Below, in pieces: positions 1-8,103 of a DNA stretch of 64,000 nucleotides; positions within the stretch are counted from its first letter, which is position 1; every line of letters begins with the position of its first letter. Position numbers and translations under genes: made by a program. The notes under the pieces are model-generated. The model worked only from the letters and a program-made list of their open reading frames with translations. It was not told where the DNA came from and made no database searches. The stretch is taken from NCBI GenBank assembly GCA_041397725.1, contig JAWKVZ010000001.1:744001-808000 (forward strand), written 5' to 3'. The stretch is from JAGRKR01 sp041397725 (GTDB taxonomy: Bacteria; Pseudomonadota; Alphaproteobacteria; Rhizobiales; Hyphomicrobiaceae).

Positions 1-145
1 CCAGCAGCAGCGTGCAGGTGGGCGTGACGGTGCGACGGGCCGCCTCGGCCACCGCCTCCTCCGGCGTCGCCGCCAGGATGCTCGCCGCTCCCAAACCCGA
101 GGCCACGGCGATGGTGAAAACCTCGCGCCGCGTGATATCGCTCAT
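1..145 (-). CDS. Intradiol ring-cleavage dioxygenase-like protein, N-terminal fragment (partial)
   Basis: The gene begins at an ATG at 145 and runs off the left edge, so only about 48 residues are visible. They begin MSDITRREVFTIAV and show a twin-arginine-like motif (TRRE), a hydrophobic Ala-rich stretch and a likely AAT cleavage region, followed by TPTCTLLL. That last phrase resembles the start of the mature part of secreted intradiol dioxygenases, which typically continue with a TEGPYY motif. The signal and the export prediction are read directly. The enzyme assignment rests on one short phrase and could be wrong. The gene is transcribed away from the MFS gene, which lies upstream of it on the same strand. 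Confidence 0.4.
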   Translation of the reverse strand, partial: MSDITRREVFTIAVASGLGAASILAATPEEAVAEAARRTVTPTCTLLL

Positions 146-267
146 GGTTGCCTATCCTTGCTCCTGCCGCCGACTGCCGGGCCGAGATTAGCTGCGACGC
201 CCGCCACCGGCCAAGCGGATACGCCCGCCGTCCGACCGGCTGCCTGCATCACGCACCGCGCCCCCGC

Positions 268-1476
268 TCAGCGGGCTCCGTGACCGGCCCCGCTGGCGCG
301 GTCGGCCGCCATCAACCACAGCGTGGCCGCCAGACTGATGGCGGCGATGACCGCCATGCCGAGATACGCCCCGCCGCCATAGGCCGCATAGAGCCGGCCG
401 GCCAGCGAGGTGGCGAGCCCCATGCCGATGCCGGCGGTGACGGCCGCATAGAGCGCCTGCGCTGTGCCGGCCTGGGATTCCGGCACGCGCTCGCCGATGT
501 AGTAGATCGCTCCGAGATGCGCCGCGCCGTACGTGGCGCCGTGCAGGATCTGCAGGACGGCCAGCGCCGTCAGCGACGGATCGAAGCTCATGACGATCCA
601 GCGAAACACGGCCGCGGCCCCGCCGATGGCCAGCAGCCGCAGCGGCCCCAGCAGCGCGACCACCCGGCGCGAGAACGCGAACAACACGATCTCCGACAGC
701 ACGCCTATCGCCCAGAGCACACCGGTCAGGCCCATCGCCACACCCTGCTTCTGCAGATGCAGCGTGCCGAACGTGTAGAAGACGGCATGCGCCGACTGCG
801 CCGCGCCGGCCGCCAGCAGGAACACCAGGAACGAGGGCATGCGCGCCAACCGCCCGACCTCCGCCAAGGTCAAGCGCGGCCTGTTCGGCGCATCGTCGTC
901 GCGGCGCTGGTGCGGGCGCGGCAGCATATGGGCCGCAAAAATCGAAACGGCAGCTCCCGTCACGACCAGCCAGATGGCCGCCGGCTTGCCGTAGGCGTCG
1001 ATGACGAAGCCGCCGACGAAGCTCGCCAGAATAAACGACAATGAGCCCCAGAGCCGCATGCGCCCATAGTCGAGCCCGAGCCGCTTGACGCCGGAGACGG
1101 CGATCGTCTCCGTCAGCGGCATCACCGTCGACCAGCACAGGGCATAGACCAGGAACACCAGCAGGATCGGCCAGAAGCTGGCGAAGCGCGACAGCACCAG
1201 CAGCGTCGCGAGGGTGCCCCAGGACAACAGGATCAACACTCGGCGATGGTCGCCCAGCCTGTCCGCCGCAAAGGCGATCGCCGGCGTCACCACGATCCGC
1301 ACGAACAGCGGCACGGCGAAAATCACGCCGATCTCGGCCGGGCCGAGCCCGCGCCAATCGAGCCACAGCGGCAGGAATGGCATGTAGGTGCCCGCCACCA
1401 GAAACACCGCCGCGTAGAACCCCGAAACCCGGACGGCAAATCCCAGGCGCTCCGCCGCATTCACCTCGCGAGCCAT
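268..1476 (-). CDS. MFS transporter, HcaT/MFS_1-like
   Basis: This 402-residue integral membrane protein has about twelve hydrophobic segments, the usual major facilitator length. The opening (GFYAAVFLVAGTYMPFLPLW) and the next segments (GLGPAEIGVIFAVPLFVRIV, then RLGDHRRVL between TM2 and TM3) are typical of the MFS_1-like/LacY-type group that includes the 3-phenylpropionate transporter HcaT. The C-terminal half holds a second six-helix bundle ending in MAADRASGAGHGAR. A substrate cannot be read from the sequence; aromatic acids, nucleosides and sugars are all carried by relatives. The start at 1476 is the first ATG of the family-conserved N terminus. The gene is divergent from the one at 1597. 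Confidence 0.8.
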   Translation of the reverse strand: MAREVNAAERLGFAVRVSGFYAAVFLVAGTYMPFLPLWLDWRGLGPAEIGVIFAVPLFVRIVVTPAIAFAADRLGDHRRVLILLSWGTLATLLVLSRFASFWPILLVFLVYALCWSTVMPLTETIAVSGVKRLGLDYGRMRLWGSLSFILASFVGGFVIDAYGKPAAIWLVVTGAAVSIFAAHMLPRPHQRRDDDAPNRPRLTLAEVGRLARMPSFLVFLLAAGAAQSAHAVFYTFGTLHLQKQGVAMGLTGVLWAIGVLSEIVLFAFSRRVVALLGPLRLLAIGGAAAVFRWIVMSFDPSLTALAVLQILHGATYGAAHLGAIYYIGERVPESQAGTAQALYAAVTAGIGMGLATSLAGRLYAAYGGGAYLGMAVIAAISLAATLWLMAADRASGAGHGAR

Positions 1477-1596
1477 CTCACGTCTGTGCTCCTGCCTCTA
1501 CTCTTCGCGGACGCAGCTGAGAGCGCATGATGCGAGCGGTCCCCTCCGAATCGGGCTAATCCTACCTCCTGGAGCGTCGTGCGCGGAGGGGGGGCC

Positions 1597-2160
1597 ATGC
1601 GCGAGCCGCGATTGGGCACGGCTCATACCGACGAAGCAATCTACCGGGAGATCGAGGCCGCCCTGCTGGAAACGCCGCGGGGTGCCTGGTTCCTGGCGGA
1701 GTATGCACGTCGCACGCTCGCAGCCGAGGTCGCCCGCACGGCCGAATCGCTGCTGCGGCTCGAGCGGGCCGTGCTCGGGCAATCCGCCCCTCCGTATCTC
1801 CAGGATGTCGCCCGCCAGCTCGAGGATCTGCGACGGCTGCTGATGAGCGCCGACAGCAAGCTGCGCATGCTCTCCGGAACCCAGAACGGCGCCGATTGGC
1901 TGGCGCTCAACGGCGTGCTCGAATCGGCCGCCCGCGTCCACGAAGGCGCGACGCTCCTGGCCCAGGCCGGCGCCGATCCCGCGATCACGGAAGCCATCGC
2001 CGAGGATGCGCAGCGCATCTATCGCCAACTCGCGGGCCATGCCGTCGAGGCCGAGCGCGCCCGGCACATCGCGGAAATGCTGTCCTCGGCCCAAGCGCGC
2101 ATCTCGCGGATCCGCCGCACGCTGGATGGCCGCGGCGACGAGCAGACGGGCGCTGCCTGA
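1597..2160 (+). CDS. Conserved hypothetical helical protein
   Basis: This 187-residue soluble protein is almost entirely predicted helix, with heptad-like stretches (LLRLERAVLGQ, LEDLRRLLMSADSKLRML, DAQRIYRQLAGHAVEAERAR). It has no signal peptide or membrane segment. The N terminus (EAALLETPRGAWFLAEYARR) recurs in alphaproteobacterial proteins of unknown function. The helical make-up recalls CheZ-like or other coiled-coil adaptors, but I see no catalytic motif. I chose the ATG at 1597 over the in-frame GTG at 1579 because GGAGGG at 1585-1590 sits at proper ribosome-binding distance from it. It is convergent with the downstream lyase gene. Confidence 0.65.
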   Translation: MREPRLGTAHTDEAIYREIEAALLETPRGAWFLAEYARRTLAAEVARTAESLLRLERAVLGQSAPPYLQDVARQLEDLRRLLMSADSKLRMLSGTQNGADWLALNGVLESAARVHEGATLLAQAGADPAITEAIAEDAQRIYRQLAGHAVEAERARHIAEMLSSAQARISRIRRTLDGRGDEQTGAA

Positions 2161-2326
2161 CTCACCCCTCCGGTCATGCGACGACCGCCCGCCGGGCCGC
2201 ATCGAAGGTCCTGGCCTGGCGATGCGACACACGCTCCCCTGCGGCACGCCGGCAACGATCGCGCTCAAGCCGGCGGACAGCCACGAGGCGCCGCCGCTCG
2301 TGTCCGCCCGCCACGCGGGGCGGCGC

Positions 2327-3337
2327 TCAGGCGCCAGCCTTGCCGGTGCTGCCAGCCCGGCCCGTGATGATTTCGGCGAAAACATCCGGATCGGCATTGC
2401 CGCCGGAAAGTACCACCGCCGTCGTGCGCCCCTTGGTCTCGATCCGGCCCGCGAGCACCGCCGCCAGCGCCACGGCTCCCCCCGGCTCGACCACGAGCTT
2501 CAACTCCTCGTAGGCGAACCGAACGGCGGCACGTGCTTCGTCGTCGCTGACCGCGAGACCACCGGCAAGCCGGGATTTCAAGAGCTCGAACGTGATCTCG
2601 CCCGGCGTCTGCATCAGCAACGCATCGCAGATGGAGCCGGACATCGAGGTGTTGCACTCGCGCTTGCCCGAAACGAGCGAGCGCGCGAGATCGTCGAAGC
2701 CCGCCGGCTCGACGCTGTACAGCGCCGTACCCGGAAACTCGTGCTCGATGGCGAGCGTCACACCCGAGGTGAGCCCGCCGCCGCTTGCGGGCACGAGCAC
2801 CGCGTCCGGCTTGGCGCCGATCGCCTTCGCCTGCTCGGCAAGCTCGAGCCCCGCCGTGCCCTGGCCGGCGATGATCTCCGGATCGTCATAGGGATGGATG
2901 AAATCGGCCCGACGCTCGGCGCAGAGCGCCCGGGCGATGGCTTCGCGATCCTCCTTGACGCGATCGTAAGCCACGACCTCCGCTCCGAACGCCTTGGTGC
3001 GCGCGATCTTGATGGCCGGCGCATCGGCCGGCATGACGACGGCGGCCCTCAATCCGGCGAGGCGCGCCGCCTCCGCCACGCCCTGCGCGTGATTGCCGGA
3101 CGAGCAGGCCACGACCCCGCCGGGAAAGCGCGCACGATCGACCTGCGAGATGCGGTTGAAAGCGCCGCGGAACTTGAAGGCACCCACGCGCTGCAAGGTC
3201 TCGAGCTTCAGCAGCACCCGCCCCTCGACACGCTGGTTGAGCGCGGGATGCTCGAGGAGCGGTGTGCGCACGGCGAACGGCGCGATGCGCCGGCGCGCTT
3301 CGAGAATATCGGCGAAGACGGGCAGCTTGGCGGTCAT
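2327..3337 (-). CDS. PLP-dependent threonine/serine dehydratase (TdcB/IlvA-like, short form)
   Basis: The 336-residue protein is a fold-type II pyridoxal-phosphate enzyme. It should deaminate L-threonine or L-serine to the 2-oxo acid and ammonia in the cytoplasm. The PLP lysine lies in GAFKFRGA, the substrate loop is SSGNHAQGVA, and a phosphate-binding glycine loop (ASGGGLTSG) follows. The length equals the catalytic domain alone, and no ACT-like regulatory domain is attached, as in catabolic or biodegradative forms. Threo-3-hydroxyaspartate dehydratase and serine racemase share this fold, so the exact substrate is open. I chose MTAKLPV at 3337; an ATG two codons upstream at 3343 is equally possible. 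A GAGG precedes both. Confidence 0.85.
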   Translation of the reverse strand: MTAKLPVFADILEARRRIAPFAVRTPLLEHPALNQRVEGRVLLKLETLQRVGAFKFRGAFNRISQVDRARFPGGVVACSSGNHAQGVAEAARLAGLRAAVVMPADAPAIKIARTKAFGAEVVAYDRVKEDREAIARALCAERRADFIHPYDDPEIIAGQGTAGLELAEQAKAIGAKPDAVLVPASGGGLTSGVTLAIEHEFPGTALYSVEPAGFDDLARSLVSGKRECNTSMSGSICDALLMQTPGEITFELLKSRLAGGLAVSDDEARAAVRFAYEELKLVVEPGGAVALAAVLAGRIETKGRTTAVVLSGGNADPDVFAEIITGRAGSTGKAGA

Positions 3338-3490
3338 GGTCATCCTCGGGGAGGGTGTGTCGGGGGTCGGAGCAGGCCGCAAATGGTGCGCCTCGCGCGG
3401 CGGCTGTCAAGTCACCGCCAGCCAACGGCTGGCGCGCCACGAACCGGCGAATGACGCGGCCGCCTGCGACGTGACGCGAGCACAGCCTCT

Positions 3491-3523
3491 GAAAAGCAGA
3501 ACGCCGGGGCGTAACCCCGGCGT
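3491..3523 (-). terminator. Rho-independent terminator after fadL-like gene
   Basis: A perfect 9-bp stem (ACGCCGGGG at 3501-3509 with CCCCGGCGT at 3515-3523) closes a 5-nt loop. Read on the minus strand it is followed by TTCTGCTTTTC. It lies 67 bp past the stop of the FadL-like gene, so it most likely ends that transcript. Confidence 0.65.
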
Positions 3524-3556
3524 CGAAAAGTCTCTACAGCGCCACTGAACCACGCA

Positions 3557-3574
3557 ACGCCGGATATCCGGCGT
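3557..3574. repeat. 18-bp perfect palindrome sharing its arm with the adjacent terminator
   Basis: ACGCCGGAT followed by ATCCGGCGT is perfectly self-complementary. It sits between the FadL stop codon and the terminator at 3501. Its outer arms (ACGCCGG / CCGGCGT) are the same as those of that terminator, so the two elements can also pair with each other in the mRNA. Confidence 0.6.
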
Positions 3575-3590
3575 CGCGCGTCTGGCCCGC

Positions 3591-4916
3591 CTACTTCAAG
3601 GGCTCGAGCGGAGCAGGCGCCGCGCCGAACTTCATCTTCATGCCGACCGAGAGGATGTCGATGCTCGTGTCCACATCCGCCAGAAGGCGCACGCCAGCCT
3701 CGGTGCGATCGATGCGCCCGCTGTCGACGAAGATGTGCGTGTAGGCAAGGTCGAACGACATGCTGTCGCTCCACTTGTAGCTTGCGCCGATGCTGGCCCA
3801 GATGCGGTCGGCGTCTGGCGTGCGCAGGGTGCGCTCGTCGGGCGCCTGGACCGGCGACTTCTCCCACGCGCCACCGCCGCGCAGCGTCAGGCGGTTCGTC
3901 GCGGAGTACTCGAGGCCCGCCGCAAACATCCAGCCATCATGCCATTGGAGTTGCAGCGACTGGCGGAGCTGGCCACCGGCCACACATCCGAGCGCCGGAT
4001 GGGACGGCGTCTGGCAGTAGATGTCGAGGCTCTTGAGGCGGCTCCAATTCGTCCACTCGACGGTTCCAAGCGCCGTCAGCTTGTGGGTGAGCCGCTGGCG
4101 GATGCTGAGCGTGACGATCTCAGGTGTCTCGAGGCCTGCGCGAACCGCGGCTGTGCCGATGGCAGGGGCTAGTCCGGCAAACTGCAGCGAGCCGTCGAGA
4201 GAATGATCGACCGACGAGCGGAAGCCGAGGCCGATGCTGGTCCAGGACGTCGGCTGCCAGAGCACGCCGGCCGTGAAGCCGACGGAGAAGTCCTCGGCCT
4301 CGAGGGCGGCGTTCGGGCTGATGACCAGCGGACCGGTGGCGTTCTTCAAGCGGCCCTTGAACCACTCGAACTGCACGCCGGCGCCGATGTAGAAGCCGGG
4401 CGCGACGCGCCAGGAGACCATCGGGTTGATGTTGAGGGTGATGATCTGCGAGGTCCGCGCCTGCGTCTGGCCGGCCCAGAAACGGTTGGCCGGCTCGGTC
4501 GAGAGGCCGAAGGGAGCGTTGATGCCCAGGCCGAGCACGAGGTTCGGCGAGATCTGATAGCTGAGGTAGCTGGCGCCGACGATCGCATCTTTGCCGATGT
4601 TGCCGCTGTTGGCCGGCAGGCCGAGGCCGAGCAGCGTCGAGCCGGGGAGCGCGGTTACCTTCGAGTCCGGGAAGATGAAGGCGTAGTTGGAGCTGGAGTT
4701 GAGCCCCGAGAACTGGCCGATGATCGCCGGGTTCCAGAAGGCGCCACTGAGATCGCCGCCAGCGGCGTTGCCGGCGAACGAGGTGCCCTGGAAGAAGGTC
4801 GACTGCTCGCGGATGTAGAAGCCGCCCGCCGAGGCCTGGCTCGTGGCCGCCACCAGCACGCCGAGCGCGACGGAGGCCGTCAGAACCCTACGAACCCGTG
4901 CCGTGATCTTCCCCAT
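3591..4916 (-). CDS. FadL-family outer-membrane hydrophobic-compound porin
   Basis: The 441-residue precursor has a Sec signal peptide ending ATSQASA before GGFYIREQS, and then the hallmark FadL N-terminal plug sequence (QGTSFAGNAAGGDLSGAFWNPA). The rest is a series of alternating amphipathic strands ending in a beta-barrel-like C terminus, consistent with a 14-stranded barrel. Family members carry long-chain fatty acids, aromatics or other hydrophobic molecules across the outer membrane. The ligand here is unknown. The start is the only sensible ATG in front of the signal peptide. It is monocistronic: a terminator lies downstream and a long intergenic region upstream. Confidence 0.9.
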   Translation of the reverse strand: MGKITARVRRVLTASVALGVLVAATSQASAGGFYIREQSTFFQGTSFAGNAAGGDLSGAFWNPAIIGQFSGLNSSSNYAFIFPDSKVTALPGSTLLGLGLPANSGNIGKDAIVGASYLSYQISPNLVLGLGINAPFGLSTEPANRFWAGQTQARTSQIITLNINPMVSWRVAPGFYIGAGVQFEWFKGRLKNATGPLVISPNAALEAEDFSVGFTAGVLWQPTSWTSIGLGFRSSVDHSLDGSLQFAGLAPAIGTAAVRAGLETPEIVTLSIRQRLTHKLTALGTVEWTNWSRLKSLDIYCQTPSHPALGCVAGGQLRQSLQLQWHDGWMFAAGLEYSATNRLTLRGGGAWEKSPVQAPDERTLRTPDADRIWASIGASYKWSDSMSFDLAYTHIFVDSGRIDRTEAGVRLLADVDTSIDILSVGMKMKFGAAPAPLEPLK

Positions 4917-5000
4917 GTCGTTCCCCTTGCCCCGATGGATCGCGGATAGTGCGTTCCCATGAACGACGACCGCAGTCGGATTCGCCGCACCCTTCCTATT

Positions 5001-5029
5001 TGGTTAGCGAACTCGGGGAGGTCACTCAA
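5001..5029 (-). promoter_or_regulatory. Candidate sigma-70-type promoter of fadL-like gene
   Basis: Read on the minus strand, TTGAGT (5029-5024) and TAACCA (5006-5001) are separated by 17 bases. They lie about 85 bp upstream of the FadL-like start codon. Found by eye; the -10 box is imperfect. Confidence 0.3.
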
Positions 5030-5131
5030 TCGTCACATGTATGGCGAACAGAGGTCAGGAACCGATTCCCTACAGGGTGTTGCCCAACAGCTACGCAAAA
5101 TGCCCGCTCCGATGCGCGATCTCCAGGCAGG

Positions 5132-5166
5132 CAAAAAAAAACCGGTCCGGATGTACCGGACCGGTT
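5132..5166 (-). terminator. Strong intrinsic terminator
   Basis: An 11-bp perfect stem (AACCGGTCCGG at 5140-5150 with CCGGACCGGTT at 5156-5166) closes a 5-nt loop. On the minus strand it continues into an uninterrupted run of U residues. It is the best intrinsic terminator in this part of the window. The nearest upstream minus-strand gene ends 368 bp away and has its own hairpin, so this one may end a small RNA. Confidence 0.8.
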
Positions 5167-5471
5167 TCCCCTGGAACCGAAATCGAAAGCGTTGTCCGAC
5201 TCCGGCTCTCCCCCCAAGTAACGCGATGTGGCGCAATCGCGCCGATATCCCGCTTTACGGCTCCGGTGCGGGCTCCACCCGCTATCCCCCGACAGGGTGG
5301 CGCACCGAATCGTCGTATCCACTATCGGATACCCATCCTGTGTCGCAAAATCCGACGCTGCGCGCAATGCCCTGGACGACGAACGCGGCTGAGGCGTTGC
5401 TGCCCCGCCACAAGGTGTGCGGGACCGGCATCGCCATGTTCGACCGGTGGAAGACAGCGCCGAAACGAGAA

Positions 5472-5489
5472 GGGCCGGTTGCCCGGCCC
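5472..5489 (-). terminator. GC-rich hairpin downstream of secreted-protein gene
   Basis: GGGCCGG (5472-5478) pairs with CCGGCCC (5483-5489) around a 4-nt loop. On the minus strand it is followed by TTCTCGTTT. It lies 46 bp past the stop codon of the 5535-6026 gene and is a plausible but weak terminator. Confidence 0.45.
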
Positions 5490-5534
5490 CACGTTGATAC
5501 GATCCTCATTGGTGCCGGTCGATCGGCTCTCGTC

Positions 5535-6026
5535 TCAGCACTTGCGCAAACCGATCGAGATCCGGCGGATGTTGAGGCCGTTCCACGAGATGTTGACGCT
5601 CTGCCGGCAACCGTTCACCTGCACCGCCATCGACGCGGAGAACAGATCCCCGGAGATGGCAAGCTGCATACCCGAGCCGCCGAACCTGCCGGAGACGGAC
5701 CCGGAGGCTGAGCGCGTGAGCTCGGACCAACTGCCGCTGAGGCGCGAACCACGGGCATTCATGGCACCGGTGACGTGAAATCCGTCGCCTCCGCCACCGA
5801 TCACACACCTGAGGTTCTGGCGCAGGCGGGTGCCGCCAGACACCGAGTAGGTGGCCACGCAGCGCAGCCGCTCCGTGCTGCCGCTGTTGTAGGTCACCGT
5901 GCCGACCCCCGACCAGCGGCCGGTCAGATCCTTCAGCAGTGCCGCCTCGGCGGCATGGGGCCAAACAAGGCCGAGCGCCAGTACTGTCAAGGCCACTCGG
6001 CGCAACCAATGATTTCGTCGTGCCAT
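5535..6026 (-). CDS. Small secreted protein of unknown function
   Basis: The 163-residue precursor starts MARRNHWLRRVALTVLALGL and has a clear Sec signal peptide (cleavage near HAAEA-ALLKD). The mature part, rich in Gly, Ser and Thr, looks like an all-beta fold. It begins with a phrase typical of lipocalin-like or META-like periplasmic proteins (LTGRWSGVGTVTY) and contains four cysteines in the mature part (LRCVATY, NLRCVIG, NGCRQS, LRKC). This pattern occurs in conserved hypothetical exported proteins of Hyphomicrobiales. I see no catalytic motif. The ATG at 6026 is chosen because it opens the signal peptide and has GGGAG about 10 nt upstream. Confidence 0.7.
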   Translation of the reverse strand: MARRNHWLRRVALTVLALGLVWPHAAEAALLKDLTGRWSGVGTVTYNSGSTERLRCVATYSVSGGTRLRQNLRCVIGGGGDGFHVTGAMNARGSRLSGSWSELTRSASGSVSGRFGGSGMQLAISGDLFSASMAVQVNGCRQSVNISWNGLNIRRISIGLRKC

Positions 6027-6353
6027 TTCTAAATGCTCCCTGTCCCCCGGCGACTCGCGGACCGTGCCATGCGAATACATCCGAAACAAGCCATCGCTGT
6101 GTGGACCTTGCGACGAGCGCGGCCGTTCGATAACGCGCCCGCAGCCAAGCCGTCGCCGCGCCCTCGGCAGGCCGTCGCCCACCCGCTCGGATGGCGCAGA
6201 CAGGCACCCAATCCGGCTTCCGGACGAACGGCGAGAAGACGCGCCGCACCACTCAGATATGGGGAGGAAAAGCCGCGGCAAGGCCCACCTCAAGAGCATT
6301 TGAACATTGATCGAGATCGTGTGTCCGATCAGACACCCGGCGGCACCTGCCGT
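6027..6353. other. Intergenic region upstream of secreted-protein gene
   Basis: These 327 bp separate the secreted-protein start from the end of thiD; both genes are on the minus strand. The only structure I see is a 16-bp near-perfect palindrome at 6321-6336 (GTGTCCGATCAGACAC, one central mismatch pair), close to TTGATCGAGATC. It could be an operator or part of the thiD 3' end. Confidence 0.4.
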
Positions 6354-7193
6354 TCAGGCGGGCCTTGGGTTGCCTTTGATGGCGAAAAGGTGGTCCACGG
6401 GACCATGCCCCTTCCCCAGGCGCTGCCCGCGCGCCGCTGCGATGGCCTGCCAGACGAACGACTTGGCCCGCGTGACCGCCTCACGCACGGGAAGGCCTGC
6501 CGCCAGGAACGCTGCGATCGCCGCTGAGAGCGTACAGCCCGTGCCGTGCGTGTTGAGCGTGTCGATGCGCGGATGCGCGAGTGTCACCACCTCGCGGCCG
6601 TCGAAGAAGAGATCGACCGATGCGGCCCCCGCGCCGTGACCGCCCTTGAGCAGAACCGCGCGGGCGCCCAGCGCGTGCAGCGCCCGCACCTGACGCCGCG
6701 CCTCCGCCTCGTCGCGGGCCTCGCCACACTCGAGCAGCACCGCCGCCTCCGGCAGGTTCGGCGTCAACACGTCGGCGAGAGGCACCATGCGCACGCGCAC
6801 GCTGTCGATGGCGTCCGGCGCCAGCAGCCGGTCGCCGCTGGTGGCGACCATCACGGGATCGACGACGACGGGCACGCCGTCGAGCCCAATCAGCTCGTCG
6901 GCGACGGCGGTGACGGTCGCCACGTCGCCGAGCATGCCGGTCTTCACCGCGCCGATGGTCAGATCGTCGAAAACGGCACGGATCTGCGCGCGCACGACGT
7001 CCACACCGGGCGACCAGACGCCGGAGACGCCCTCGGTATTCTGCGCCGTGAGCGCCGTCACGGCCGAGGCGCCGTAGACGCCCAGCGCCGTGAAGGTCTT
7101 GAGATCCGCCTGAATGCCCGCGCCACCGGAGCTGTCGGAGCCGGCGATCGTCAGCGCCACCGGCGGTCGTGCAGGATCGGGGCGGGTGATCAC
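6354..7193 (-). CDS. thiD: Hydroxymethylpyrimidine/phosphomethylpyrimidine kinase
   Basis: The 279-residue protein phosphorylates HMP and HMP-phosphate in the pyrimidine branch of thiamine synthesis. Ribokinase-fold markers are clear: the substrate loop AGSDSSGGAGIQADLK near the N terminus, the VVVDPVMVATSGD motif in mid-protein, and the anion-hole/catalytic motif NTHGTGCTLSAAIAAFLA near the C terminus. The length matches ThiD alone, with no ThiE or TenA fusion. A GTG start at 7193 gives the normal N terminus and has GGGAG seven bases upstream. The reading frame continues upstream through ccdA in another frame, but that is not coding. It follows ccdA by 29 bp and may be cotranscribed with it. 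Confidence 0.92.
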   Translation of the reverse strand: MITRPDPARPPVALTIAGSDSSGGAGIQADLKTFTALGVYGASAVTALTAQNTEGVSGVWSPGVDVVRAQIRAVFDDLTIGAVKTGMLGDVATVTAVADELIGLDGVPVVVDPVMVATSGDRLLAPDAIDSVRVRMVPLADVLTPNLPEAAVLLECGEARDEAEARRQVRALHALGARAVLLKGGHGAGAASVDLFFDGREVVTLAHPRIDTLNTHGTGCTLSAAIAAFLAAGLPVREAVTRAKSFVWQAIAAARGQRLGKGHGPVDHLFAIKGNPRPA

Positions 7194-7222
7194 GGGCGTC
7201 TCCCTGTGGACTGCCGGCGCGC

Positions 7223-8020
7223 TCAGCGCCCGGTGCCGCGCTGCAGGATGTCCTTCTGCAGCCCCTCCGGCGTGAAAATCTCCTCGATGCGGCCGAGCAG
7301 AGGCACGTTCTCGAGCATCCACTGCCCCAGCCAGTTGATGGAGCCGGTCAGGAACAGCAGGCCCGCCAGGACCAGCAGCAGACCCATCGCCTTTTCCAGA
7401 CGGCCGAGATGGCGGCGGAAGCGCTGCATGAAGCTGAGAAACGGCCGAATGGCGACCGCAGCCAGCACGAACGGGATGCCGAGGCCCAGGGAGTAGACCA
7501 GGAGAAGCTTGATGCCGAGCCCGAGGCTCGCTTCGTTCGCGGCCAGGGCCAGCACGGTGGCCAGGATCGGACCGACGCAGGGTGTCCAGCCGAACGCGAA
7601 GGCGAGCCCGATGACGTAGGCGCCGAGGTAGCTCGCCCCGGAGGTATCGGCATGATAGCGCGCCTCCTGGTAGAGCAGCGGAATGCGCACCAGCCCGAGG
7701 AAATGCAGACCGAACAGGATGATGATGAGGCCCGCGGCGATCGAAAGCTGGCCCTTGTAGCTCTGGATCACCTGGCCGAACATCGAGGCGCCGGCGCCCA
7801 GGCCGACGAAGACGGTGGTGAACCCCAGCACGAAGAAGCACGAGGCGATGACGACGCGCCGCCAGACGGCCGGCGACACGCCCTTCTCGTCCGTCATCTG
7901 GTCGAGCGTCGTGCCGCCGAGATAGCCGAGGTAGGGCGGGACCAGCGGCAGCACGCACGGACTGAGGAAGCTGATCAGCCCGGCGAGCGCCACGTATGCG
8001 TAGATGTAGAGGTCAGCCAT
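7223..8020 (-). CDS. CcdA-type thiol:disulfide interchange membrane protein (SoxV candidate)
   Basis: The 265-residue protein has six hydrophobic segments and the two conserved cysteines of the CcdA/DsbD-beta family, in LSFLSPCVLPLVPPYLGYL (TM1) and FGWTPCVGPIL (TM4). These proteins carry electrons from cytoplasmic thioredoxin to periplasmic thiol proteins. CcdA serves cytochrome c maturation, while the close homologue SoxV serves the Sox system. Its place 83 bp downstream of soxB on the same strand favours the SoxV role, but no soxW is next to it. I chose the ATG at 8020 rather than the GTG at 8032, because AAAGG is spaced 11 bases from the ATG and abuts the GTG. Confidence 0.88.
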   Translation of the reverse strand: MADLYIYAYVALAGLISFLSPCVLPLVPPYLGYLGGTTLDQMTDEKGVSPAVWRRVVIASCFFVLGFTTVFVGLGAGASMFGQVIQSYKGQLSIAAGLIIILFGLHFLGLVRIPLLYQEARYHADTSGASYLGAYVIGLAFAFGWTPCVGPILATVLALAANEASLGLGIKLLLVYSLGLGIPFVLAAVAIRPFLSFMQRFRRHLGRLEKAMGLLLVLAGLLFLTGSINWLGQWMLENVPLLGRIEEIFTPEGLQKDILQRGTGR

Positions 8021-8103
8021 GCCGTGTGACACCTTTCGTGCCGCCTTTGCGCCACTCAGGTAGCCTGAAGCGCGGCCCGGCGCAAATCACAGGGCGTTCA
8101 GGG

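Larger units (their letters stand above)
4917..5534. other. Intergenic region between fadL-like gene and secreted-protein gene
   Basis: These 618 bases carry no convincing gene. They contain a candidate promoter for the FadL-like gene (5001-5029), a very strong minus-strand terminator (5132-5166) that does not directly follow any recognised gene, and a GC-rich hairpin at 5472-5489 just downstream of the secreted-protein stop. A 113-residue minus-strand reading frame crosses the terminator and looks spurious. Confidence 0.6.

Noticed and set aside
5026..5367. A 113-codon minus-strand gene upstream of fadL
   Set aside because: It reads through a strong terminator and shows no signal, domain or ribosome-binding site.
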